From contig NC_134081.1 in the NCBI RefSeq assembly GCF_000715075.1, positions 67,877,153 to 67,941,152 of the forward strand: 64,000 nt of DNA, written 5' to 3'. Source of the DNA: Nicotiana tabacum. Lineage: Eukaryota > Streptophyta > Magnoliopsida > Solanales > Solanaceae. This document shows positions 48,091 through 58,986 of the stretch, piece by piece. The notes beneath the pieces were generated by a model. It was not told where the DNA came from. It made no database searches and worked only from the letters and a program-made list of their open reading frames with translations. Both the position numbers and the translations under genes were made by a program. The number at the start of each line of letters is the position of its first letter. The stretch's first letter is position 1.

Positions 48091-49612
48091 TGTCACGACC
48101 TATTTCCCACCATAGGCCGTGAAGACTCCCAACACTACCGTTAGATAAGCGAACAATTAAATCAACATGCCGATAGATAGTTCATAATGCATCTTGAAAT
48201 AAATAATGAATTAAATAAGCAAAATCATTTCATCTTCATAGTAAAATACTAATATTTTCTTAAATGCTCGAACGTGGTCGAAATATAAATTTGAATATCA
48301 TAACAGAAGTGCAACGAAGAATAAAATCTAAATCCCCAGTGTTACAAGTGCATGAGTATCTACTATAATATACAATACTACTGCATTGAAGAATATAATA
48401 AATGAATAGGACAGGGACTTCGTGTGCTGCGGATCGTAACATGAAATGTAGCTCACAACAAAGTCTCCTTAGTAGTTATGCCGACGTGCCTAGATGACCA
48501 TCAAGTATACTTGTCTCAGTACTAGAACAATTAGTGCAAAAGTGTAGTATGAGTACGTAAATCAACTCATACCTAGTAAGTATCTAGTCTAACCTCGAAG
48601 AAGTAGTGACAAGGGGTCGACATCGATATTTACTAGTGGTCCAATAATCAAAGTACAGTAATAGTAGACAGGTATGAAGCATAGCAAATAAAAGCAATGA
48701 AACAGGTAAATATGTGATTCTTAACCAATAGTAATTATGAAATCACCAAATACCATAAACTTCTTCAAAGGAAACAAAGATAACCAACATCAAATACAAT
48801 GTCAAATCTCAAGTCAGGAAAACTCATATGTACGTTGACTCCCTATCGAATGTTACATGTGAGTATGTCGAGGCAAACGACTCGATCCAATAAGAATAGT
48901 GTTTTATAGAACTGCCGAGGAAAATGACCCAATCCCATAAAAATAATGCTACATAGAACTGCCGAGGTGAATGAATCGATCCCATAAATGTATCTCATAA
49001 TCCTGCCAAGGTGAAAGACCTTCTCTAGTGAGAGTATGTTACATAATACGACTAAGGTCGTACGGCTCGATCCATAGATGGATCTATAATACTGCCAAGG
49101 CAAACAGCCTGATCCCACAATAGCATTGTTGAGGCATTCATCCCGATCACATAATTGTATTGCTGAGGCATTCAGCCTGATTCCATAAGAATAGTGAAAC
49201 TTTTGATGGGTTATCAGCCTAAACTCATGAATATATGTGTGAGTTATGAAATCAAGAAACATTCAGATAAATACGTACAATGGGGGAGAAATCCGTAATA
49301 GAAAGTATAATTTTCGCAGCTAGTCAAGTAGCACGCCAAGTTTCTATAATCGCAAAGTTAGATACTCTACATAAGTCTAGTCTCAAGCTAAAACATAAAG
49401 TAAAACATTTAAACAGGCAAAAATAACTCAAATAGTACAATCAAAGCATGATGTATGTCTACGTCTACCCGGACATAATCAAGGATCAGCATACACACAA
49501 ACACTCATCACCTCACACATATGTAGCCCCCCTAACACATACCACATAATAAATATAATACCTACGGGGGAAATTCTCTCTTAAAAGGTTAGACATGAGA
49601 CTTACCATGCTC
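48091..49612 (-). repeat. 5' LTR of element D, outer half missing
   Basis: Starts TGTCACGACC on the plus strand and aligns with 29113-30240 from about 48483. Tandem array at 48860-49195. A donor-like ATG-GTAAG has GT at 49605-49604. Alignment ends near 49612, where a plus-strand LTR end begins, so the CpG block and LTR start are lost. Confidence 0.75.
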
Positions 49613-50040
49613 CGAAAATCCTGAGTCCCCTTCCCATCTTTTTAGTACTTGTAGATTGTACTAAATAGTATTGTATATTCTTCCAAACTTTGTATTTAGT
49701 ATTCTTAGTAACTCATGTACTCAGTGGCACCAAATCTTGGGAGGTTGATTAGTCGGTGTTTGCTTTAGACTTATTTATATATTTATGAGTTGTACTCTTA
49801 TTCTATATTATCATGTTGTTACTGTTAGTCTTATTTTCGATTTTTATTGCTAAATTTTGGCTAACCTAGCAAGCGGCATTAGGTGCCATCACGACTCCAT
49901 TGGCCAGGATTTTGGCTTGTGACAAGTTGGTATCAGAGCACTAGGTTACCTAGGTCTGTCAAATCATGACCAAGCTTGGTAGAGTCTCGAGGATCTGTGT
50001 GATGTACTTATCTTCGAGAGGCTACAATGTTAAACCAACA
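49613..50040 (+). mobile_element. Remnant of a further gypsy element: LTR end, PBS and leader
   Basis: The last 300 bp of a plus-strand LTR end in GGCTTGTGACA at 49924. TGGTATCAGAGCAC (PBS) is at 49928-49941. The leader that follows has GGTAGAGTCTCG and TACTTATCTTCGAGAGGCTAC like the other elements but lacks the first arm of the hairpin. The element breaks off near 50040 before gag. Confidence 0.8.
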
Positions 50041-50690
50041 ATAGTACAATTATCTCAACATAACCCACTTCTACGGACTTGTCATAAATGGAAGTTAAGG
50101 AAATTAACAAATACCCCAACGAGTCTGTGGAAACATATGCTATGCTCCAAATTTGTCATGTTGACATACACATAGCACGAAGCCATGTCATACCACAAAT
50201 CGTGTATTAAATAATTTTCATATTTCTCTTAACCAAATAATACATATACGGTTGGTCAAAGACCACCGATTTTACCAAGCGCACGCTCGTCCCAACACAT
50301 GAACTATGAAGACAAAATACATTTTTAAAACGGGTTTAAAAAGCAAGCATCAAAGCTTAAAGTCTCACTAACTTTGAATTCACAATCCAATCACCCTTCT
50401 CAATAACTCAAAACAATGCTCTCGGGTGTCCGGATTACCTTAAACTACATAAAAACAGGTTTAGAATAGTCAAACCCCTTGGGTGAATAATTTTTTGATT
50501 TTAACATAAGTCAAACTCGAGGTCAAAGGTTGACCAAAGAGTCAACTCTGGTGAGCATGTCAGAATTCCCGGCCCATAACCCCCAATGGATTCTCTTCGG
50601 CGAGAGGATTCCACAACACTAATCAAAATCAAATTTTGATAACATGTGCCCTTTCAAATTGAAGAATTAAGTTGAAGAACCCTAGGACTA
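50041..50690 (-). repeat. Probable LTR fragment, unassigned
   Basis: AT-rich sequence whose style (GTCAAACTCGAGGTCAAAGG, GAGTCAACTCTGG) recalls the minus-strand LTRs near their CpG block, for example AGTCAACCCCGAGG at 16387. No CpG block and no ends are visible. No gene. Confidence 0.4.
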
Positions 50691-52459
50691 GACTGTAGTA
50701 ATTTGGATAGTCATTGTGTATATTAGAACTTTGTTCCCCTATTTGATGTTCCACATTTGTTTATTTGATATTTTGTGACTTTCAAGGATGGGTGGTTTGG
50801 TTTTCATGAGGTTCGGGAGTGAATTAGAACAGTTAGTTTTGTTTGGAAATCTTAAGTTTGAAGAGTTGAGCAAGGTTTGATTTTTGTATAAATGACTTGA
50901 TGGGTCTTAAGCTTCATAAGTCTCTGGAATCTCAATCAAGACCCGAGGTTCAGTCTTCCTCGAAAAAAGACAAATGGAAGTAGGAGTATGAGATTAAGAT
51001 CTAATAAAAATAATACTGGTTAGTTTGGAAACATACCATGGTACTTGGATTTCCACTCGGAGATCTCAGAAATAACCTTCCAAAACCTCAGCTCCACAGA
51101 AGAAGAAGATAATTTCTTCACCACCCATCCTTCAAGGTCGGATAATTCTTCGAACAGTTCCACAACAGCTACAATTCAAAGATAAATATTACAGGTCAAA
51201 CAGGGAGAAGAAGGTAACTTTGGAGTTAGAAATGACCCTTACGCTTGTCATTGCACCTTTATGAGAATGGACGATCACCGAGCTAAACTAGATCCTTGAT
51301 CAGTATAAGAATGAATCTTTCATACCATCGCTGATCATGATCATCTCCGATATCGACAAGAGCCCGTTTTCCATGGTTGGAGAGAGTGAACTCACCAACT
51401 TGATAAATCTTTAGAGAATAAAGATAGAGGAGATGTTAAAGGGTGAAATCCGCTTCAACTAGCACCAACAAAAAGTGAAGGTTTGCTACGAGCCTCTAGA
51501 TACTCGAACCTACTTGGGCTAGGAAAATGTTTAAATGCCTGCATAACTCTTTAATAATAGGATCATCATATACGAAGGAAAAACCAACCTGATGGATGGT
51601 GATTTACTCATCCACCTAGGCAAAATGAATATTAACATGATCCTTACAATGGCATTCCCTTTGGACAATGGGAAGATGTTCCAACTTGATAATAGAAAGA
51701 TACGTACTCAGGGGCATATTCTGATTACTAGTTTGTCCTTTTGTCATGGTCCAAAGAGCACAATCTGCTAGCAAGTTTAGTTGTTTAGGAAATATCTATG
51801 AAATATTGGGTCGCGAGATGGTATCTTCTTGCTTATCTCTCTTCTTTCCTCCTCAATACCAATGAAGATTCCTCCTTATGAAGTTCATCGATAATGATGA
51901 TATGCCTCACAGTGATGTTGGGAATTAGAGAGGCGGGGGGTTCAGTTGATGGAATGTTGCAGTTCTTGAATTTCATGGCTTAGATTCAAACAATTGAGTA
52001 CAGATTGAAGGAGAGACTACAAAAAAGTCAATGCGGTTTGCAAAATTATAAAAGGAAGAACAATGCTTAGAAGATAGAAGAATGATGAGGAAAAGAAATA
52101 GGTTTCATATTTATAGGCAAAGAGCTGTCATCATGGAGTCATTATTGCCTCGGAAACCACCACTAATATCATTTTCAATCTGGAGTTGTCACGTGTCTTA
52201 ACCATTAAATGAAAACAACGGACATCACTTTAATTTAGGGGTAAGGGTGAGAGACATGATTTATTTCCCGCCTAAAATCATTTTACTTTCTAAAAATTTC
52301 TCGTAAACTATCTGATAAGTGAGAGAACTATCTGTATAGTTAAATATAATCTTGGCACGTGACCAACACAATAGTCGATATATGGCAAGTGTTATGTAAT
52401 TAGCTCTAAGCCAGACATATCTACGTCGCTGAGACATATAAGAAGATTAATTTAGAAAG
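50691..52459. other. Unassigned stretch with possible minus-strand promoter
   Basis: 50760-50910 resembles the early part of a plus-strand LTR (TTGGTTTTCATGAGGTTCGGG, compare 300-330). From about 50910 to 52459 nothing matches the other repeats here. On the minus strand a TATA-like CCTATAAATATGAAACC lies near 52106-52122 with an A/T and CT-rich leader and an ATG near 51978 that runs into stops within 20 codons. CCACGTGTC-like and GCACGTGACC words are near 52192 and 52355. It may be the LTR and leader of an element family not otherwise represented. I found no reliable CDS. Confidence 0.35.
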
Positions 52460-55383
52460 TGTAACGACTCGGCCAGTCGTTTAGAAAGTTATAGCTCCAT
52501 TTCCCACAATTCTGCTTCTTTTGTGCTTTACAAATGTATTATGTCTTACCAGATTGGTTGGTTCGGGTCCGGAGTGGTTTTGGAGTGAATTGAGACACTT
52601 AGTCTCTTAATTGGAAGCTTAAGTTGGAAAAGTCGACCGGATGTCGACTTGTAGGAAAATGACCTCGGATTTGAATTTTAATGGTTCTGTTAGCTCCGTT
52701 AGGTAATTTTGGACTTAGGAGCACGTCCGGAATATGATTTGGAAGTTCGTAGTAGGATTAGGCTTGAATTGGCGAAAGCTAGAATTTTGGGGATTTTGGT
52801 CGGTAGTGGAAATTTTGATATCGGGGACGGATTGGATTTCCGGAAGTTGGAATAGGTTCGTGGTGTCAGTTTTGACTTGTGTGTAAAATTTGAGGTCAAT
52901 CGGACGTAGTTTGGTAGGTTTCAGCATCATTTGTGGAAGTTGAATGTTTAGAAGTTCATTAGGCTTGAATCTGGATGTAATTGGTGTTTTGATGTTGTCT
53001 TGAGTGATTCAAAAGTTTGACTATGTTTGCATGGGGTTTCATGACTTGTTTGTATGACCGGTTGAGGTCCCGGAGACCTTGAGGTGATTTCGGGTGGTTA
53101 ACGGCTTGATGGGAGATAAGGAAATACAGCTAAAGCTGCTGCTACTGGTGTAACCGCACCTGCGGAGTGGGAAACGTAGGTGCGAGTCTGCAGAAGCGAA
53201 GAAGGAGCCACATATGAGGCCAAGAAGGAGCTGGGTAGGAGCCGCAGGTGCGAATATTTTTCCTGCACCTGCGAGGGTCGCAGATGCGGGCATCTAGGCA
53301 TAGGTGCGAAGGGTGGCCGCAGGTGCGATGGATTCTCGCACCTGCGATAGGCACAGATGCGGTCTTGGGGCCAAAAGGAGCGAGGTCAGGATTTTTAAGT
53401 GAAATCCGCACATGCGATGGAATTTACGCAGGTGCGGCATCGCAGAAGCGACAAAAGGACAACAGGTGAGGTATTTCTGGGCAGAAAAACACCAGCTTGA
53501 GGGTTGGACTTTCATTTTCGATTTTGGACTTGGGAAGCTCGGGAGAGAGGCGATATTTCAAGAATTTTCAAGAAAAACATTGGGGTAAGTAATTCTAACC
53601 CGGATTGGTCTAAATTTCGTGAATCTATGGCTTCCTTCATCACCTAATTAGGGATTTGAGTTGGAAATTTGGGGGTTTAGGGCTTGGGAATTGGAGAGTG
53701 AACTTTGGGGTTTTAGAGGGGCAATTTAGATCAGATTTTCATAAATTTGGTATGGTTAGACTCGTCGGTAAATAGGCTTTCGGGTTTTGTGACTTTCATC
53801 GGGTTTCGAGACGTGGGCCCGTGGGGCCGAGTTGAGCCGATTTCGGTTTTTGGGCTATATTTTAGTAGTTTTCTTGTGGAATTGATTCTTTTAACCAATA
53901 TTGATTATCTTGTACTGCTTATGGCTAGATTCGGAGCGTTTGGAGATTGATTTGAGGGGCAAAGGCATTGCGGAATAGGATGTTTGCGCGTTTGAGGTAA
54001 GTTACAATTTTAAATCTGGTTTTGCGGGTATGAAACCCCGAGGACTAGTATGATGTGAGTGTTTGGAGGTGACGCACGTGCTAGGTGACGGACGTGTGAG
54101 CATGCACCGGGAAGGATTGTGACTTGGTCCATCCCGTGAGACTGTAAAGTCAAATAGCCATTGTTATTACTTGTTTTTCCTTGCATTTGAGCAATTGACT
54201 ACCTTTCATGTTAGAAACCATGCTTAGGCCTTATGATATCACTGTTGGAACCTGCAACGGTTGTATACTTGTTGAATTGACTGCTAATTGCTATCTTGTA
54301 CTCAGTCACAGTCTTACTAGTGTGTTAAATCTCTATTCTCTCTCATTTCTTGTTAAAACTTGTTGTATCCTCTATTTGGGCCGATTATTATGATATTCTG
54401 TGAGCCCGAGGGGCTGAAGAGGTAAGTTACTGAGATAGGGCCTAAATGCCGAGCTGTGAACTATGTGAGGATGTATGGATTGGGTTGCATGCCGCAACGA
54501 GCCTTATGGCTATTTATGGATTGTGAATCATGTTGCACGCGGCAACGAGCCTTATGGCTACTTATATGATTGGGTCGGGCTGCACGCCGCAATGATATAA
54601 TGCTTGGGCTGGAAGGAGCCCCTCCAAAGTCTGTACACCCCCAGTGAGCGCAGGTACCTATTGAGAGTGTGTATTGAGAGCTGAGAGCCGAGAGTATGAG
54701 CTGATGAGATGAGTTTAGTGACTGCTTCCTTGAAAGGTTGTACTTATTTTATTTATTGTTGCACTTAGTTGCTATCTGATGTTGTTGTGAAATTTTTGGA
54801 AGATTCATATGTGTTTTACTTGGGTTCGAACTGATTTGACTTATACCGCCGGATTCGAAAGCATGTTCACTCTTTACTGAAAACTTTTGAAATGATCTGT
54901 ATTATTATAGTTCATCACTGCTTCACAGTTCCTTATTTAATTATGTTACTTGCTGAGTTGGTTGTACTCATGCTATACCCTACACTTCATGTGCAGATCC
55001 AGGTGTGTACGGTTCTAGCGGTCGCTGAGTTCGTGCGCAGGCTGATTAGTGGAGACTTACGAGGTAGCTACCGCCGTTCGTAGTCCTTGTTTCTCCTTTC
55101 TTATTATCTTTTCTCTCTTGTATTGGCATTTGACACATACTGTAGTAGACTCTGTTTCTAGATTAGTTATTAGATGCTCATGACTTTGTGACACCCCGAT
55201 GTCGGGCTATTTATTTTTCTGCACTTATATTTTATTTGGGTTTTACCCCTGTTTTTATGAATACTCTGGTTATTTTAAATGTTTTAATTCTTTCTGTTAA
55301 ATTTTGAAAGTGTTTTGGGAAGATCGGCTTGCCTAGTATCACGATAGGCGCCATCATGACAGGTTAGGTTTTGGGTCGTGACA
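52460..55383 (+). repeat. 5' LTR of element A, 2.9 kb
   Basis: Starts TGTAACGACTCGGCC, ends GGGTCGTGACA. CpG block at 53150-53460 made of GCACCTGCG and CGCAGGTGCGA words. Donor-like GAG-GTAAGT with GT at 53997. Acceptor-like TGTGCAG-ATCCAG ending at 54996. A unit with GGTTGCATGCCGCAACGAG is tandemly repeated two to three times at 54475-54600. Contains about 80 bp near 52670-52730 that the 3' LTR lacks. Confidence 0.92.
53150..53460 (+). other. CpG-palindrome block in LTR A
   Basis: Ten or more copies of CGCACCTGCG, GCAGGTGCGA, CGCAGATGCGG and similar. TCGCACCTGCGA is an inverted repeat. It lies 690-1000 bp from the LTR start. The 3' LTR copy is at 61170-61500. Confidence 0.7.
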
Positions 55384-55386
55384 AGT

Positions 55387-55399
55387 TGGTATCAGAGCC
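55387..55399 (+). other. Primer-binding site of element A
   Basis: TGGTATCAGAGCC, three bases after the LTR end. Initiator-Met tRNA type. Confidence 0.93.
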
Positions 55400-55410
55400 T
55401 AGGTTACATA

Positions 55411-55512
55411 GGTCTCACGAGTCATGAGCGAGTTTAGTAGAGTCTTGCGGATCGGTACGGAGACGTCTGTACTTATCTTCGAGAGGCTGCAGAACCCTTA
55501 GGAAACTCCATA
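55411..55512 (+). other. Conserved leader of element A with hairpin
   Basis: CACGAGTCATGAGCGAG, TTTAGTAGAGTCTTGCGG, the inverted repeat GTACGGAGACGTCTGTAC at 55455-55472, then TTATCTTCGAGAGGCTGC. It lies between the PBS and the gag start at 55583 and is better conserved between elements than the LTRs. Confidence 0.7.
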
Positions 55513-55582
55513 TTCTAGAATTCTTATCGTGCGAATCTGTTGATTCTAGTAACTAAACTTTTGTTTTTTCATTCTCTCACAG

Positions 55583-57040
55583 ATGGTTAGGACTCATACT
55601 ACTGGGCAGGATGGACAACCACCAGTACCCTTAGTTAGGGCCGCAAGAGGCCGAGGTCGCGGTAGAGGCTGCGGTAGAGGCAGAGGTGCAGCGCGCACAA
55701 CAGTTGGGGCAGTAATTGCAGATCCACCAGTTGCCCCAAGATCAGGACCAGATTCCAGTTGTTGATGCACTAGCTCAGGCACCACCTGTGCCTATTGTGA
55801 TTCCAAGCCTTCAGGAGGCCTTAGCTCAGATTCTGATCGCGTGTACCAGTCTTGCTCAGGCAGTCTCTATTTCGGCCACAGCAGCCACTTCTCAGGCTGG
55901 GGGAGGTGCTCAGACTCTTGTTGTCCGCACACCAGAGCAGGTGGTACAGGAATTCCAGACACCGGGGGCACCACCAGCCCAGCCGATTGTAGCTGCTCGG
56001 GACTATGTGGTTCCTGCTATGCCTGAGGATAAACAGCGTATGTTGGAGAGGTTTAAGAGACTCCATCCTCCATCTTTCAATGGTGCAGAGGGAGAGGATG
56101 CATAGGGTTTCCTGGACAGGTGTCAGAGGATACTCCGTACAGCAGGTATTCTAGAGGCCAGTGGGGTCGCGTTCACTACTTTTCAGTTCTCTGGGGCTGC
56201 ATTCAGTTGGTGGGAGGCTTACGAGAGGCGTACGCCCGTCGGCGCAACACCCCTTACCTGGAAGCAGTTCTCTGGTCTATTCCTGGATAAGTTCGTGCCA
56301 CAGTCCCGCAGATAGGAGCTGCGCATGCAGTTCGAGTAGCTTCGTCAACGTGATATGTTTGTGACGCAATATGAGATACGATTCTCAGAGTTGGTCCGTC
56401 ATGCTATCTGGTTGGTTCCCACAGACAGGGATAGTATCGGGAGGTTTATAGATGGCCTCACTTTTCAGTTGTGATTGCTTATGACTAGAGAGAGAGTGTT
56501 TGTTACTACTTTTGATAAGGTTGTCGACATTGCGCGTCAGATTGAGAGGGAGGCTAAGAGGCATCGTGGACAAGGTGGATTTAGTGGTGTTCCTTTTGGG
56601 GGGGCAGTTCTACCATGGTAGGGGTCGTCCTTTCATACATGCTCAGACGGCTCGCCCAGTGCACCATGGTACATCATTTGGCAATGGTTCACACAGTTAT
56701 CAGCAGGGCCATTCATCTCCCAGTGCCCTCCCAGCTCAGAGTTTGTCACGTGCCCCATCGGGTCAGGCTCGTCTATGCCAGGTCCTTCTGCCAGTCATCC
56801 TGGTGCTCGGGGCTCCCTTCAGTCCCCAGTACCATCACTGGGGAATTGCTATGGGTGTGGAGAGTTTGGCCATATCAGGAGACATTTTCCCCACCTTATG
56901 GGAGGTCCGGCTCAGCAGACGAGCCAGTCTATGACATCAGCACCAGTCTCTTCTCCACCTGCTCAGCCAGCTCGGGGTGGAGCCCAGTCAGTTAGGGGTC
57001 GCCCGAGAGGGGGAGGCAGATCAGGGGGTGGTCAGGCCCG
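55583..57040 (+). pseudogene. Gag of element A
   Basis: The ATG at 55583 begins a short basic N-terminus (RGRGRGRGCGRGRG). The frame then shifts between 55716 and 55765. The Gag core follows (LERFKRLHPPSFNG, then a stop at 56103, then FLDRCQRILRTAGI and FQFSGAAFSWWEAY). Further stops lie near 56314, 56337 and 56472, and another frameshift near 56600. The zinc knuckle near 56853 reads CYGCGEFGHIRRHF, so its fourth ligand is Phe instead of Cys. Gly/Arg-rich end near 57000. Confidence 0.87.
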
Positions 57041-58986
57041 TTTCTATGCCCTCCCTGCCAGACCAGATTCTATTGCTTCAGATGCTGTGATTACAGGTAT
57101 TGTCTCAGTTTTCCACAGAGATGCCTCTGTATTATTTGACCTTGGTTCCACTTATTCATATGTTTTCTCATATTTCACTCATTTTCTAGATATGCCCCAT
57201 GAGTCTCTAATTTCATCTGTTCATGTATCTACTCCTGTGGGCGATACTATCATTGTGGACCGCGTATATCGGTCATGTGTGGTGACTATTGGGGTTCTGA
57301 AGACCAGAGTGGATCTTTTGCTGCTCAGTATGGTCGATTTTTATATGATATTGGGTATGAATTGGTTATCTCCATGTCATGCTGTTCTAGATTGTCACGC
57401 TAAGACTGTGACATTAGCAATGCCTGGGTTGCCGAGAGTATAGTGGAGATGTTCTATAGACTATGTTCCCAGTAGAGTGATTTCATACTTGAAGGCTCAG
57501 TGGATGGTTGAGAAGGGTTGTCTATCCTATTTGGCTTTTGTGAGGGATGTTAGTGCAGCGACTCCTTCCATTGATTCTGTTATGGTGGTGCGTGATTTTC
57601 CAGATGTATTTCCTGCAGACCTGTCGGGCATGCTGCTTGACAGGGATATTGACCTTGGTATTGATTTGGTGCTGGGCACTCAGCCCATTTCTATTCCACC
57701 GTACCGTATGGCACCGGCTGAGTTGAAAGAGTTGAAGGAGCAGCTTCAGGAACTCCTTGATAAAGGGTTTATTTGGCCTAGCGTGTCTCCTTGGGGTGCA
57801 CCTGTTCTATTTGTGAAGAATAAGGATGGTACTATGAGAATGTGCATTGATTACAGACAGTTGAACAAGGTCACAATTAAGAACAAGTATCCTTTGCCAT
57901 GTATTGATGATCTATTTGACTAGCTTCAGGGGGTGAGGGTGTTCTCCAAGATTGATTTGAGGTCAGGGTATCACCAGTTGAATATTCGGGATTCAGATAT
58001 TCTTAAGACAGCTTTCAGGACCCGATATGGCCATTATGAGTTCCTTGTGATGTCTTTTGGGCTGACTAAAGCCCCAACAACGTTCATGCATTTGATGAAT
58101 AATGTGTTTCAGCTTTATTTGGACTTGTTCGTTATTCTATTCATTGATGATATCATGATGTACTCTCGTAGCCAGGAGGAGCATGCCCAACATTTGAGGA
58201 TTGTGATACAGAGATTGAGGGAGGAGAAGATCCATGCAAAGTTCTCCAAGTGTGAGTTTTGCCTCCGTTCAGTGGCGTTCTTGGGGCACGTGGTATCCAT
58301 CGAGGGTATTCAGGTGGATTCGAAGAAGATAGAAGCGGTGCAGAGTTGTCCCAGACCGTCCTCAGCCACGGAGATTAGAAGCTTTCTTGGTTTGGCGAGC
58401 TATTACCGTCATTTTGTGGAGGGTCTTTCATCTATTGCATCGCCCTACACCAAATTGACCCAAAAGGGTGCTCCATTCAGGTGGTCAGATGAGTGTAAGG
58501 AGAGCTTTCAGAAGCTCAAGACTGCCTTGACCATGGCCCCAGTTCTAGTTCTTCCATCAGCTTCTGGTTCCTACACAATGTATCGTGATGCCTCGCGGAT
58601 TGGTATTGGGTGTGTTTTGATACAGAAGGGTAGAGTGATTGCTTATGCTTCGCGCCAGCAGAAGACCCATGAGAAGAACTAGCATGCCCATGATCTTGAG
58701 TTAGCAGCTATTGTTCATGCCTTGAAGATTTTGGCGACACTACTTGTACGGGGTCCATTGTGAGATCTATACTGATCACCGGAGTTTGCAGCATCTGTTC
58801 AAGCAGAAGGATCTTAACTTGCGTCAATGGAGGTGGTTGGAGCTTCTCAAGGACTATGATATCACCATTCTCTACCATCCCGGGAAGACCAATGTAGTGG
58901 CCGATGCCTTGAGTCGCCAGGCAGAGAGTTTGGGGAGTTTAGCATATCTTCCAGCAGCAGAGAGACCCTTGGCATTAAATGTTTAG
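57041..58986 (+). pseudogene. Protease, RT and RNase H of element A
   Basis: Protease: VLFDLGSTYSYV with the catalytic Asp kept, then LGMNWLSPCHAVLDC. A stop near 57441. [26 protein letters not shown], a TAG at 57921 after [31 protein letters not shown], and FIDDIMMYS with both metal-binding Asp present. [16 protein letters not shown] and [13 protein letters not shown] follow. RNase [15 protein letters not shown], a stop at 58681, then [18 protein letters not shown] and [20 protein letters not shown] after a frameshift near 58735. The catalytic residues of PR and RT are intact, so loss of function comes from stops and frameshifts. Confidence 0.9.

Noticed and set aside
53039..53515. Several overlapping ORFs in the CpG-rich part of LTR A, repeated at 60978-61610
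   Set aside because: CG-rich repeat words lack stops in several frames at once on both strands. This is a composition effect, not coding.
55387..55399. Possible tRNA gene fragment at each TGGTATCAGAGC
   Set aside because: Only the 12-13 bases complementary to the tRNA 3' end are present, always next to an LTR end, so they are primer-binding sites.
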